From positions 744,001-808,000 of the forward strand of contig NZ_CP196351.1 of assembly GCF_051668705.1 (NCBI RefSeq): a stretch of DNA of 64,000 nt. The letters run 5' to 3'. Shown here piece after piece: positions 52,560 through 61,522 of this stretch. Position 1 is the first letter of the stretch, and every line of letters starts with the position of its first letter. Both the position numbers and the translations under genes were made by a program. Under the pieces are notes generated by a model. That model had not been told where the DNA came from, made no database searches, and was given only the letters and a program-made list of their open reading frames with translations. The DNA is from Alterisphingorhabdus sp051668705 (GTDB taxonomy: Bacteria; Pseudomonadota; Alphaproteobacteria; Sphingomonadales; Sphingomonadaceae).

Positions 52560-53380
52560 TGGCTTGCCTCTCCGCCATTGCTGCGGGCAGTGCTGGCTGT
52601 GCGCATCGCGACCAGTTTTTCCGCTTGTGCGCGAGGAACAGCAACCAAAGCCTCTGCATCATCTCCGCAATTGCCTGCCAACAGCTCTGCGGGCGTTGCA
52701 TCGGCGGTTATATGGCCGTCAGCCATAACCCAGATACGGTCTGCAATCAGCAATGCCTCAGCCATATCATGTGTAACCATGATGGTGGTTAGCCCCATGC
52801 GATCATGCAATTTGCGATAGGCTTCTGCCAATAATTCGCGCGTGACCGGGTCGAGAGCGCCAAAAGGCTCATCCATTAGCATAAGGCCAGGTTTTGTTGC
52901 CAAGGCTCTGGCCACGCCGACTCTTTGCTGCTGTCCACCCGAAAGCTGGCTGGGCAATCGCGTCGCAAAGTCGGCAGGTAATTCCACCATGTCCAGCAAC
53001 TCAGCAATACGATCCTTATCGATAGTCGTTGTTCCGGCCAGCCGCCAGCCAATGGCAATATTCTGTGCCACTGTCATATGCGGGAAAAGACCGATATTCT
53101 GAAAAACATAGCCGATAGACCGGCGCAATAAATGCGCATCACCCATGGTGATATCTTCATTGCCAATCGCGATGCTGCCAGCGGATGGTTCAATGAGTCG
53201 GTTCGTCATTTTCAATAAGGTTGATTTGCCGGACCCTGAGGCACCGACCAATGCCACAAAAGTGCCCGGTTCAACGACACGGTCCAGACTATCAACGGCC
53301 AATAAGGCGCCATAGGACTTGCTGACGCCGCTATAGCTTATTCTGGGCCCGGCTTTTGGTTGCACAACATTGTCTTGCAT
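52556..53380 (-). CDS. ABC importer ATPase (osmoprotectant type)
   Basis: A 274-residue ATPase energising the fused permease-binding protein encoded next. Walker A is GASGSGKST near residue 41, the signature LSGGQQQRVGVARAL, Walker B LMLMDEPFGALD and the H-loop His in VTHDMAEAL. The segment FQNIGLFPHMTVAQNIAIG is the family Q-loop. It lacks the C-terminal CBS pair present in many OpuA/ProV proteins. The 4-base overlap with the permease gene suggests tight coupling. It sits divergent from an SDR gene. Confidence 0.92.
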   Translation of the reverse strand: MQDNVVQPKAGPRISYSGVSKSYGALLAVDSLDRVVEPGTFVALVGASGSGKSTLLKMTNRLIEPSAGSIAIGNEDITMGDAHLLRRSIGYVFQNIGLFPHMTVAQNIAIGWRLAGTTTIDKDRIAELLDMVELPADFATRLPSQLSGGQQQRVGVARALATKPGLMLMDEPFGALDPVTRELLAEAYRKLHDRMGLTTIMVTHDMAEALLIADRIWVMADGHITADATPAELLAGNCGDDAEALVAVPRAQAEKLVAMRTASTARSNGGEASQ

Positions 53381-53477
53381 TATTGGTGTATAGCCATTGC
53401 GTGTGCGCTTTGGCCAGCCTATGAAAAATAAAGGCCGCGCTAATGACCGGACCGTATATAATTATAAGAGGTAGGAC

Positions 53478-54290
53478 ATGTCACAAGTGAAATCGATTTT
53501 TATTACTGGCGGCGCATCAGGCCTTGGCCGTGAAGTCGGACGATATTTCGGAGAACGTGGCTGGTTTGTAGGTTTGGCAGATATTAATGCCGAAGGATTG
53601 GCTGAAAGCGCTAAGCTTATTCCTGAAGGAAAAAGCTCCACCCATATTCTGGATGTTACCAATCGCGACCAATGGAAGACGGTTGTTTCTGAATTTGGTG
53701 AAGCCAGTGGCGGTGTGATGAGTGTTTTGTTCAATAATGCCGGTATTGGCTCTGGCGGGCCTATTCAGGACATGAGCGACGAAGATATTGACCAAACAAT
53801 CGCTGTGAACTTTACCGGTGTCTTAAACGGCACGCGCGCATGTTTTGATATGTTGAAGGCCAGCAATGATAGCTGCATTCTTTACACAGCATCTGCCGCG
53901 GGTATCTACGGTGTTGCCGACCTTAGCGTTTATAGCGCCACCAAATTCGCTGTGCGCGGTTTGGCAGAGTCGCATGATATCGAATTGCGTAAACATGGCA
54001 TTCGCTCACGTTCGCTGATGCCGGGTTTTATTGACACAGGCATCATTGCCAATGTGGTGGAAGGAACAAATCAGACCGGCAAACAGCGTCTTGAAGGTGC
54101 TGGTGTTGAGGTAAGCCCTGTTTCCATCATTGGCCCGGCAGCCTGGGAAGCCGTGCATGGCGACAAGGTGCACAAGCCGGTAAATGCGATGGCGAAGAAA
54201 TTATGGTTTGCCGCGCGTTGGATGCCGGGACGGCTACGCAAACAGCAAACACAGCTGCTCAATGCCGAGGAGGTTATGGGCGGCCTTTAA
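53478..54290 (+). CDS. SDR-family oxidoreductase
   Basis: A 270-residue short-chain dehydrogenase. The cofactor motif TGGASGLGREVG (residues 10-21) favours NAD(H) or NADP(H); NNAGIG follows and the catalytic Ser lies in LYTASAAG with YSATK as Tyr-x-x-x-Lys. The C-terminal part is extended and ends in a helical region with two basic clusters. The substrate is not deducible. AGGTAGGAC lies upstream of ATG 53478. It is convergent with the pterin dehydratase gene by 3 bases. Confidence 0.88.
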   Translation: MSQVKSIFITGGASGLGREVGRYFGERGWFVGLADINAEGLAESAKLIPEGKSSTHILDVTNRDQWKTVVSEFGEASGGVMSVLFNNAGIGSGGPIQDMSDEDIDQTIAVNFTGVLNGTRACFDMLKASNDSCILYTASAAGIYGVADLSVYSATKFAVRGLAESHDIELRKHGIRSRSLMPGFIDTGIIANVVEGTNQTGKQRLEGAGVEVSPVSIIGPAAWEAVHGDKVHKPVNAMAKKLWFAARWMPGRLRKQQTQLLNAEEVMGGL

Positions 54291-54293
54291 GTT

Positions 54294-54581
54294 TTAAACG
54301 AGCGCGTCTATTTTCTTCGCCAAATCTATATCGCGCGAAGATAGGCCGCCTGCATCATGCGTTGTTAGCAAAATGACGACGCGGTTATAGACATTCGACC
54401 ATTCAGGGTGATGGTCAGCTTTTTCTGCTTCCAAAGCGACGGACGACATAAAGCCGAATGCTTGCACGAAATTGTCGAATGAAAAAGTGCGACTTATGCC
54501 GTCAGCATCTGCATCAAACTGCCAATTGGACAGGGCGTCCAAGGCGGCTTTGCGCTGTGTTTCGTTCAATTTCTCAATCAT
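54294..54581 (-). CDS. phhB: 4a-hydroxytetrahydrobiopterin dehydratase
   Basis: A 95-residue PCD/DCoH-family protein. It recycles 4a-hydroxy-tetrahydropterin formed by phenylalanine hydroxylase, a gene not in this window. The diagnostic site is AEKADHHPEWSNVYNRVVILLTTHDAGG, with the catalytic His pair in DHHPEW and the His in THDAGG. The length matches the family. It overlaps the 5' region of an upstream reading frame of ccmA on the other strand, which is why ccmA is placed later. The start ATG at 54581 is natural. Confidence 0.93.
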   Translation of the reverse strand: MIEKLNETQRKAALDALSNWQFDADADGISRTFSFDNFVQAFGFMSSVALEAEKADHHPEWSNVYNRVVILLTTHDAGGLSSRDIDLAKKIDALV

Positions 54582-54678
54582 AAGTTTGCGATCCCATATG
54601 CTTTACCATGTGCTTTGCGGACCTATAAGGTTCGCTATTTGCTTGAGGCGGATTGTCATTTGCGACTATGCCAAGAAC

Positions 54679-55332
54679 ATGGGTGAAGCTAACGCCAAAA
54701 ACAAGTCGGCAACTGATGACGCAGCCATATTATTACGCTGCGCCAAATTGGCCTGTATGCGCGGTGACAAGCTGTTGTTTCGCGGGCTTAATATGCAATT
54801 GGCATCGGGCGAATTACTGCACTTGTCTGGCCCTAACGGTGTAGGCAAGTCCAGCCTGTTGCGGCTTATGGCTGGTCTGCTTCCGGTATTTTCCGGTGAA
54901 TATATGGCGCATGAAACTCTTGCGCTTTGTGATGGTCAATTGCCTTTGGACCATGATTTACCTTTAGATAAAGCACTGGATTATTGGCAAAAATTTGATG
55001 GAACGTCCAAAACGCAACGCGCCGACATATTTGCTGCGCTGGGGCTGGATGATCTGTCAGATGTGCCGGTGCGCATCTTTTCTACGGGGCAGCGCAAACG
55101 CGCCGCGCTTGCCATGACCGCGTTGCAAGGCGCGAAAATCTGGTTGCTGGATGAACCGGGTAATGGTTTGGACACTGCCTCACAAACCGGACTAGCGACA
55201 TTGATGGCGGAGCATTGCCAAAAGGGTGGCGCGATTATCTTTGCGTCGCATTTGCCATTACCAGAACCAACGGGCGGCTATCGCTTATCGGTAAAATGCA
55301 GTGCGCTGGATTTGCAGGAATTTGCCGGATGA
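54679..55332 (+). CDS. ccmA: Haem exporter ATP-binding protein
   Basis: A 217-residue ABC ATPase of the cytochrome c maturation system. Walker A is GPNGVGKSS near residue 50, the signature STGQRKRAALA and Walker B IWLLDEPGNGLD. The short length and C-terminal end match CcmA. With CcmB it handles haem-chaperone release in system I cytochrome c biogenesis. The ATG at 54679 lacks a strong ribosome site, but earlier starts would overlap the phhB gene on the other strand. Its TGA overlaps the ATG of ccmB. ccmC and later genes do not follow in this window. Confidence 0.9.
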   Translation: MGEANAKNKSATDDAAILLRCAKLACMRGDKLLFRGLNMQLASGELLHLSGPNGVGKSSLLRLMAGLLPVFSGEYMAHETLALCDGQLPLDHDLPLDKALDYWQKFDGTSKTQRADIFAALGLDDLSDVPVRIFSTGQRKRAALAMTALQGAKIWLLDEPGNGLDTASQTGLATLMAEHCQKGGAIIFASHLPLPEPTGGYRLSVKCSALDLQEFAG

Positions 55333-56015
55333 GCGCTGGGCTAACCCGTATCTTCGCCAATCTGGTGATACGTGATATTCGCATCGCCTATAATCTGGGC
55401 GGCAGTGGCGGCGATGCGCAAGGTGGATTTTTGCTGCCTGTTTTGTTTTTTATCACTGTGGCGATCCTATACCCTTTCTCTGTCGGGCCAGATGCACCGC
55501 TATTACAGCGAACGGGCACGGGCATCATCTGGGTGGCCGCGATTTTGTCGGCTATTTTGCCTATTGATCGCTTGATTTCTCCTGATCGTAGTGCAGGGTT
55601 TTACGATCAATATGCGGTGCGTGGTGTCTCCGAAGAGTTGATAATGCTGGCAAAAATCGTGTCGCACTGGTGCGCCAGCGGCCCGCCTTTATTACTGGCA
55701 AGCCTTATCGCCATTGCCGTGATGGATATTCCCAACACAGAAATACCGATCGTCTTAACTGGCTTGCTATTGGCAACACCCGGCCTGTCAGGACTGGCGG
55801 TAATGATTGCGGCCATGATTGCCTCTATGCGGACCGGTAATGCCTTGGCAGGTTTGCTATTTCTGCCGCTGGCCATCCCAATGCTGATTTTCGGAGCAGG
55901 CAGTATCCGCCCTGGAGGAGAGAATGGATTGCTTCTTCTGGCATCGATAAGCCTCTTATTAACGGCTATCTCCCCTTTTGCCGCGGCTGCTGCATTGCGT
56001 GCCGGACGGGAATAA
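55329..56015 (+). CDS. ccmB: Haem exporter permease protein
   Basis: A 228-residue polytopic membrane protein with about six hydrophobic segments and the CcmB signature region (AAILSAILPIDRLISPDRSAGFYDQ). The segment GVSEELIMLAKIVSHWCASGPPLLLAS is characteristic. It forms a complex with CcmA at the inner membrane. It overlaps ccmA by 4 bases (ATGA). Beyond it, the next gene is a c-di-GMP protein, so the ccm cluster is split in this genome. ATG 55329 is chosen over one at 55215, which lies inside ccmA. Confidence 0.92.
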   Translation: MSAGLTRIFANLVIRDIRIAYNLGGSGGDAQGGFLLPVLFFITVAILYPFSVGPDAPLLQRTGTGIIWVAAILSAILPIDRLISPDRSAGFYDQYAVRGVSEELIMLAKIVSHWCASGPPLLLASLIAIAVMDIPNTEIPIVLTGLLLATPGLSGLAVMIAAMIASMRTGNALAGLLFLPLAIPMLIFGAGSIRPGGENGLLLLASISLLLTAISPFAAAAALRAGRE

Positions 56016-56123
56016 GGGCTTTTCGGTAAGTATCTGCAAAATCTTGTAAATATAATGCGATTGTTTCTCATTTTTGGATGGCTGTCCATCAATTGATAAC
56101 TATTGCGGCCTAATGCAGCGGCT

Positions 56124-58331
56124 ATGGATCGTAAGGACCTCTTCTTCTTTTATCTCTGCCTCACAGCTATGGTGCTTTTGGCTATATCTCCGCTGATATT
56201 TGGCTGGAGCAATCTGGCATTTGTAAGCGTTGCCGTGCCTATAATGGCGGCGGTGATGTTGCTGATTTTCCAAAGGCGATGGTCGGGCCGCATGATTGAT
56301 TTGCGGCATAGCCATTCCGGTTCACGAGCGGTTGCTATGCTAAGAGCTTTTGAAGAAAGTGGGCAGGGATGGTTCTGGGAAACAGACGCCGAAGGAAAAA
56401 TCAAATATATCTCTGACATTGTCATTGAGAGAATTGGCAAAGATCCAAAAATGGTCAGGCAGATGCGTCTGGCCGATCTCATCGCAAGCTATAATGTGGA
56501 AAGTGATGGCGAAACGAACCGGACATTGGGTTTCCACATGTCAACGCACACCTCATTCAAAGACCTGCACATCAAGGTTGTGGCAGAGAATGAACGCTGG
56601 TGGTCATTATCAGGCTCACCGGTGTTTGATGAAAATGAAAAGTTTCGCGGCTTTCGTGGCATCGGTTCTGATCTGACCGACGTAAAAAAATCACGCGAAA
56701 AAATCACACGGCTGGCGAAGTTCGATCTGTTGACGCAATTGGCGAACAGATCGTCCATGAATGATATTTTGCAGCATGTTTTGCGCGGTCGCGGGGATAT
56801 GCGCGGCAAATGCTCGGTCATGCTGCTTGATCTCGATAAGTTTAAGCAAGTCAATGATACGCTTGGCCATCTGGCTGGTGATGAGCTGCTCAAAGATGTG
56901 GCACAGCGGCTATGTGCCATCATCGGTAAAGACGGACAGGTAGGCCGTTTGGGCGGTGATGAGTTCCAGATTATTCTGCCAAAGATGATTGATCGAGATC
57001 AACTAAGTGCGCTGGCCGAAACGATTATTATACGCTTGTCCGAGCCTTATTTGTTGAGCCTTGGTCAGGTCAGAATCGGTGTGTCGATCGGGATTGTTGT
57101 GATTGATGGCGAAACCGAAAATACGGACATCATCAGAAATGCTGATTTGGCGCTTTATGCAGCCAAAGATGCTGGGCGTGGAACGGCGCGCTTTTATGCG
57201 CCGGAGCTTCTGGCGAAGGCTTCTGAGAGGACGGTTCTGGAGGAGGAACTGCGTGTTGCTCTGAACGAAGGCCAGCTATTTCTGGTCTATCAACCGGTTG
57301 TTGATGTCGCGACGGAAACTATTTCTGGCTTTGAAGTGCTGACCCGCTGGCGGCACCCTGAAAAAGGCATGGTCAGCCCAGAAAAATTTATCGCGGTTGC
57401 TGAAGAAGCTGGTCTTATCGAACTGATAGGCGATTGGACCTTAAGAACCGCCTGTGCGCAATTGGCGCAGTGGAGCAGCGAGATGAAGGTCGCTGTCAAT
57501 GTTTCTCCCCGTCAATTCCGATCCGGCAATTTGCCGCAAACCGTCCTCAATGCCATTGCTCATAATGGCCTAAGGCCGGAACAGGTTGAACTGGAAATCA
57601 CCGAAAGTGTTTTTCTGGAAGGCGATGAAACCGATGTGGCGATGTTCGAACAGCTAAAGCGCATTGGTGTCCGGCTTGCGCTTGACGATTTTGGCACCGG
57701 CTATTCAGCTTTAGGTTATCTGCAAAAAGCACCTTTTGACAAAATCAAGATCGACCAGAGTTTTGTGCGCGGCGCCACTTTGGAAAACAGCATTAATAAT
57801 GCGATTATTTCGTCAATTGTTACATTGGCTCAGGCTCTGGGTATGGACACTACGGCCGAAGGCGCTGAAAGTTATGATGAGTTGAACCTTGTCCGCAAAT
57901 TGGGCTGTTCTCACGTACAAGGCTATATTTATTCAGAACCCGTTACGGCTGAAGAAGCGACAAAATTGGTCGCAAAGCCTGGTATGGAAATTAAGGCGAC
58001 TTCGAAAGAGCCTAGCCGTAACACGCGCCGCAAAGTGCTGCATCGCATTTCTCTCCATCATAATGGCGTGATCGAACCGGCAACTGTGCGCAATATTTCC
58101 AGCACTGGTGCTATGATTGAGGCCCCATTGGACCTGCCATCAAAGACACCCATCATATTGGCTTTCTCTGACAATATTCACATTAAAGCTGTCGTGCGAT
58201 GGAGTGAAGGTGATAAACTTGGCGTCGAATTCACTGGAAAGGTTGACCATAACGACCTTAAACGCCGCACATTTGCAGGCCATATGCTAGACACCCGTAC
58301 GCGTGATGACCGCATGAGTTCGGCAGCATAA
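56124..58331 (+). CDS. PAS-GGDEF-EAL-PilZ cyclic-di-GMP protein
   Basis: A 735-residue protein with two N-terminal membrane helices (about residues 6-50), a PAS domain (about 80-195), a GGDEF domain (about 200-360) and an EAL domain (about 375-625), then a C-terminal PilZ domain (about 640-720). GGDEF is intact (RLGGDEFQ), with no RxxD inhibitory site visible before it. The EAL motif reads EVLTRW, which keeps the ExLxR catalytic pattern; DDFGTGYSALGYL is also intact. So both synthesis and hydrolysis of c-di-GMP are possible, with PilZ binding the product. It is followed by cysK. Confidence 0.93.
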   Translation: MDRKDLFFFYLCLTAMVLLAISPLIFGWSNLAFVSVAVPIMAAVMLLIFQRRWSGRMIDLRHSHSGSRAVAMLRAFEESGQGWFWETDAEGKIKYISDIVIERIGKDPKMVRQMRLADLIASYNVESDGETNRTLGFHMSTHTSFKDLHIKVVAENERWWSLSGSPVFDENEKFRGFRGIGSDLTDVKKSREKITRLAKFDLLTQLANRSSMNDILQHVLRGRGDMRGKCSVMLLDLDKFKQVNDTLGHLAGDELLKDVAQRLCAIIGKDGQVGRLGGDEFQIILPKMIDRDQLSALAETIIIRLSEPYLLSLGQVRIGVSIGIVVIDGETENTDIIRNADLALYAAKDAGRGTARFYAPELLAKASERTVLEEELRVALNEGQLFLVYQPVVDVATETISGFEVLTRWRHPEKGMVSPEKFIAVAEEAGLIELIGDWTLRTACAQLAQWSSEMKVAVNVSPRQFRSGNLPQTVLNAIAHNGLRPEQVELEITESVFLEGDETDVAMFEQLKRIGVRLALDDFGTGYSALGYLQKAPFDKIKIDQSFVRGATLENSINNAIISSIVTLAQALGMDTTAEGAESYDELNLVRKLGCSHVQGYIYSEPVTAEEATKLVAKPGMEIKATSKEPSRNTRRKVLHRISLHHNGVIEPATVRNISSTGAMIEAPLDLPSKTPIILAFSDNIHIKAVVRWSEGDKLGVEFTGKVDHNDLKRRTFAGHMLDTRTRDDRMSSAA

Positions 58332-58378
58332 TTCAGTCAGGTGTTGCCGCTGGCTTATCAGCGCTTTATATCGGTCAA

Positions 58379-59377
58379 ATGACAGATAAAATTCAGACAT
58401 CTACACTTGATTTGATTGGTAATACGCCTTTGGTCCGGCTTAAAGGGCCGAGTGAGGCTGCTGGTTGCGACATATTTGCCAAATGTGAATATGTTAATCC
58501 TGGCGCTTCGGTAAAAGATCGTGCGGCATTATGGATCGTGCGAGATGCCGAGAGCAAGGGCCTGCTTACGGATGGAGGAACCATTGTTGAGGGCACTGCG
58601 GGCAATACCGGAATTGGGCTGGCTTTGGTGGCCAATGCTTGCGGTTATAAATCAATTATTGTCATGCCCGAAACCCAGTCACCAGAGAAGATGACGACAC
58701 TTCGGGCTTTAGGCGCTGAATTGGTAACGGTGCCTGCTGCGCCTTATAAAAACCCCGGCCATTTCGTTCATACTTCGCGGCGTATCGCTGAAGAAACTGA
58801 AGGTGCCATGTGGGCGAACCAGTTTGACAATGTCGCTAATAGGCGGGCGCATATTGAATCAACTGCACCAGAAATTTGGGACCAGATGGACGGAAAACTT
58901 GACGGTTTTATTTGTGCGGCAGGGACAGGCGGCACTATAGCTGGCGTTGGCATGGCCTTAAAGGAGCGCGATGCCAATGTGACTATCGGGTTGGCCGATC
59001 CGCATGGCGCGGCTTTATACCATTTTTATAAGCATGGCGAATTGCAGTCAGAAGGCAATTCCGTAGCCGAAGGTATTGGGCAAGGTCGCATAACGGCCAA
59101 TCTGGAAGATGCTCCGATAGATGAAGCATTTCGCATTTCTGACCATGATGGATTGCACTGGGTTGCGCATATGTTGCAGAAAGAAGGCTTATGTCTTGGC
59201 CTGTCTTCAGGGATTAATATCGCTGGAGCTGTGGCTTTGGGCAAAAAACTAGGCCCTGATGCGCGCATTGTGACCATCTTATGTGATACTGGTTTTCGGT
59301 ATCTCTCTACCTTATACAATGCTGATTGGTTGCGCCAAAAAAACCTACCAGTTTTTCCATGGCTTGAACGTCAATAG
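58379..59377 (+). CDS. cysK: Cysteine synthase A-like, PLP-dependent
   Basis: A 332-residue fold type II PLP enzyme. The Schiff-base Lys46 lies in ASVKDRAA, the substrate loop is GTAGNTGIG and the phosphate loop is CAAGTGGT. It makes cysteine from O-acetylserine and sulfide. Compared with classical CysK (about 310 residues), it has a slightly longer C-terminus (TLYNADWLRQKNLPVF), typical of alphaproteobacterial cysteine synthase A. It stands 47 bases after the c-di-GMP gene and just before two envelope genes. An OASS B-like or cystathionine beta-synthase role is less likely. Confidence 0.9.
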   Translation: MTDKIQTSTLDLIGNTPLVRLKGPSEAAGCDIFAKCEYVNPGASVKDRAALWIVRDAESKGLLTDGGTIVEGTAGNTGIGLALVANACGYKSIIVMPETQSPEKMTTLRALGAELVTVPAAPYKNPGHFVHTSRRIAEETEGAMWANQFDNVANRRAHIESTAPEIWDQMDGKLDGFICAAGTGGTIAGVGMALKERDANVTIGLADPHGAALYHFYKHGELQSEGNSVAEGIGQGRITANLEDAPIDEAFRISDHDGLHWVAHMLQKEGLCLGLSSGINIAGAVALGKKLGPDARIVTILCDTGFRYLSTLYNADWLRQKNLPVFPWLERQ

Positions 59378-59385
59378 AGTTGCTT

Positions 59386-59775
59386 ATGGTCAAACTTTCT
59401 GAAAAAGTTCTTCCTATCACAAGCTCTGCTGAGCGGAATGATTATTGGCAGCGGCTTCAAATTGGCGGCGCAGGATTGTGCGGCATATTGGTCATTGCGG
59501 GTATTACGACATTGGTGTTGGGCAATGCCAGTGAGGAAGCTCCAGTAGATCCATTGCTTGCCGAGCAACAAGGTGCTGAACAGGAACCTTCAGCAACGGC
59601 AGAAGCACCCAGTGAGCCCCTGGTTGATATTGGGGTTGTTCCTGATATCAAGCCAGACCAGACATTGGGCGATCCCGAAAAAGCCGCATCCGATAATATT
59701 CCCGATCTGCCTACCGCAAAGGATAAAAATAGCCAAGGCGAAGCCGTAACGAGTAGGCAAAACAATGTGCCTTAA
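59386..59775 (+). CDS. Small single-pass membrane protein, Glu/Pro-rich
   Basis: A 129-residue protein with one membrane helix (about residues 26-47, GAGLCGILVIAGITTLVLG) and an acidic, Pro/Glu/Ala-rich periplasmic tail. It follows cysK by 8 bases and precedes the GldG-like gene by 11, so the three may be co-transcribed. I do not recognise a domain. A TTG at 59380 is possible, but ATG 59386 is preferred. It may be a partner of the next protein, judging from adjacency alone. Confidence 0.65.
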   Translation: MVKLSEKVLPITSSAERNDYWQRLQIGGAGLCGILVIAGITTLVLGNASEEAPVDPLLAEQQGAEQEPSATAEAPSEPLVDIGVVPDIKPDQTLGDPEKAASDNIPDLPTAKDKNSQGEAVTSRQNNVP

Positions 59776-59786
59776 GAACGGCAAGT

Positions 59787-60614
59787 ATGACGAAAAGTAA
59801 ACCGTCCTTTTTCATGCTTCTTCTCTATTCTGTCATGATCGTGGGGGCAGCGGCGGTTTCATACTATATCTACACTGCCAAATCACCAGCAATTGATGCT
59901 GCGCCGAATCCTTCCATTAGCGGAGATACAGCTAATGTTGCGATAATGACGAGCTTGCCGTTATTTTCTCCCGAGACAGCAAATATCGCCGATGCCCTTG
60001 GCGCAACTGAAAAGCCTGATGCAGAGGCTCACCCCCTAGGTGTTTTTTGGTCAAACACACTTTCACCAGAGATTTATGACGATCTTACCGCAGCGCTTTC
60101 CTCTCAGCCAGATTTGCTCATATTGGCGCAATCAAGGCCATTTTCCCCTGAACAATTGGCGCAATTTGATGCATGGGTCAGAGGAGGAGGCAAGGCCTTG
60201 GTTTTTGCGGACCCTGCATTGTTCTGGCCCAGTATCTTCTCCGTTGGAGATGCTCGCCGTCCGGAGGGCGCTACATTATTGTCACCCCTATTTGCATATT
60301 GGGGGCTGGAACAGCAGATTGATGACGATCAACCAGAAGGCGCATGGTCATTAGCCGACCGATCAAATGCGATGATTGTTGTGCAATCTGGCCATTTTAT
60401 AAAAAGTGGAAATAGCGAAGCGCAATGTACCCTGCGTTATGATGATGCCGTTGCAGCGTGCAATGTCGGCAAGGGCCGCGCCGTTTTGGTCAGCGATGCA
60501 GATATGCTGCAAGCAGAGTTTTACCCTGTAGATGGAGCTGAGGCTCATGCGCCCATATTGGGCAGCGGTAATTGGAACAGTGTCGCATCATTGTTGCAAT
60601 TGACGGCAGGATAA
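59787..60614 (+). CDS. Membrane-anchored protein with GldG/ABC-auxiliary-like domain
   Basis: A 275-residue protein with an N-terminal membrane segment (about residues 9-27) and a periplasmic part that resembles the extracytoplasmic domain of GldG-type ABC transporter auxiliary proteins: DLLILAQSRPFSPEQLAQFDAWVRGGGKALVFADPALF. A C-terminal segment KGRAVLVSDADMLQAEF also fits this family. There is no ATPase or permease nearby, so its function remains open. It is probably co-transcribed with the previous small membrane protein. Confidence 0.7.
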   Translation: MTKSKPSFFMLLLYSVMIVGAAAVSYYIYTAKSPAIDAAPNPSISGDTANVAIMTSLPLFSPETANIADALGATEKPDAEAHPLGVFWSNTLSPEIYDDLTAALSSQPDLLILAQSRPFSPEQLAQFDAWVRGGGKALVFADPALFWPSIFSVGDARRPEGATLLSPLFAYWGLEQQIDDDQPEGAWSLADRSNAMIVVQSGHFIKSGNSEAQCTLRYDDAVAACNVGKGRAVLVSDADMLQAEFYPVDGAEAHAPILGSGNWNSVASLLQLTAG

Positions 60615-60721
60615 AGGGCTAAAATCAGGTGCAATATTAGGCCGTAATACCCATAGGCAGCCATGTGCGACTCTGCCCATAATCAAATAGCCGCTCTCTT
60701 CAAGAGGACATGGATTTTGCA

Positions 60722-60741
60722 TTATCAACAGCTTATCCACA
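60722..60741 (+). promoter_or_regulatory. Tandem DnaA-box-like 9-mers
   Basis: TTATCAACA (60722-60730) and TTATCCACA (60733-60741) lie two bases apart in the same orientation. The second matches the consensus TTATNCACA exactly and the first differs by one base. An AT-rich patch follows directly. They could be a DnaA-controlled promoter or part of an origin-like region. Confidence 0.5.
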
Positions 60742-60944
60742 TGATATACACTTTTCAAAAATAGAACAAAAAATGAACTTTATAAAACTGTTGTAAAATT
60801 GCTTTTGAAAATATCATTACTTATTAGATGTTTAGATAATTTACTTATCAGTTGCCCGTGATTACCCCTTTAATCCCGTAAAAACCCCTGTTAGAAATCG
60901 ACGATCGGGTTAGAGGCTAATCCATGTTTGTCTATTCGGACACC

Positions 60945-60970
60945 GCAATGCGCTGTGCACCGCGCATTGC
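60945..60970. promoter_or_regulatory. Inverted repeat upstream of mraZ
   Basis: GCAATGCGC and GCGCATTGC form a perfect 9-bp stem with an 8-base loop, 48 bases before the mraZ start. It is not followed by a T-run. It may be an operator for a dimeric regulator or a structure in the 5' UTR. Confidence 0.5.
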
Positions 60971-61018
60971 AGAACATGAGAGCTTTGTTGTGGCCCGTCA
61001 CAGCGCGGGGTAAGGTTT

Positions 61019-61522
61019 TTGGCGGAGCAGCCATCTTATAGATATCGGGGTATGGCCTATGTACAGCGCGGCGAGAAAGACCGCTTTGTGCTGCCGGCTA
61101 AGTTCCGCAAAGTGGTTGAGGAAAGCTCCGGCGCTCGCAAACTCCTCGTATCGCGCTTTTCCCAATTTGATTGTCTCGTCGGCTATGGTGAAAGCCGCCA
61201 GCTGCAAATCGATAGCGAACCATTGCGAAAACAGGAAAAGCTAGAGGGCTTGGACCCTGATTTCGATATAGAGTTGGAGGATTTGGGCGGTTCCGGCACG
61301 GTTGAAGAAATGAGCTTTGATGCCAGTGGGCGTTTTGTTTTTCCGCGGGCTGCGCGCTTGCTGGCGGAAATTGAAGATGAAGCCATGTTGATCGGTGCAG
61401 GTCCACAATTTCAGATTTGGAACCCAAATAAATTGCTCGCGCTCGATACCAATGTCCGTGCATTGCGTGATGCTCAGCGTATTTTGCCGGTCCTTCGTGA
61501 AGAAGCGGAGGGCAAGGCCTGA
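61019..61522 (+). CDS. mraZ: Transcriptional regulator MraZ
   Basis: A 167-residue AbrB-fold protein at the head of the division and cell wall (dcw) cluster, where MraZ represses its own operon by binding short direct repeats. Two MraZ/AbrB repeats are visible: DRFVLPAKFRKV near residues 21-32, and SFDASGRFVFPRAARLLA near residues 99-116. The start is a TTG at 61019 with TAAGG four bases upstream; no ATG occurs before the first domain. It overlaps rsmH by one base. Synteny with rsmH and ftsL supports the assignment. Confidence 0.93.
   Translation: MAEQPSYRYRGMAYVQRGEKDRFVLPAKFRKVVEESSGARKLLVSRFSQFDCLVGYGESRQLQIDSEPLRKQEKLEGLDPDFDIELEDLGGSGTVEEMSFDASGRFVFPRAARLLAEIEDEAMLIGAGPQFQIWNPNKLLALDTNVRALRDAQRILPVLREEAEGKA

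Larger units (their letters stand above)
60615..61018. other. Gene-free region before mraZ, AT-rich
   Basis: No credible coding sequence or RNA gene is seen in these 404 bases. They hold two DnaA-box-like 9-mers (60722-60741), a clearly AT-rich patch of about 110 bases (60742-60850), a 9-bp inverted repeat (60945-60970) and probably the promoter of the dcw cluster. A Rho-independent terminator for the preceding gene is not evident. Confidence 0.8.

Noticed and set aside
57330..57350. Apparently degenerate EAL motif (EVL)
   Set aside because: The ExLxR pattern (EVLTR) and the DDFGTG motif are kept, so loss of phosphodiesterase activity cannot be claimed.
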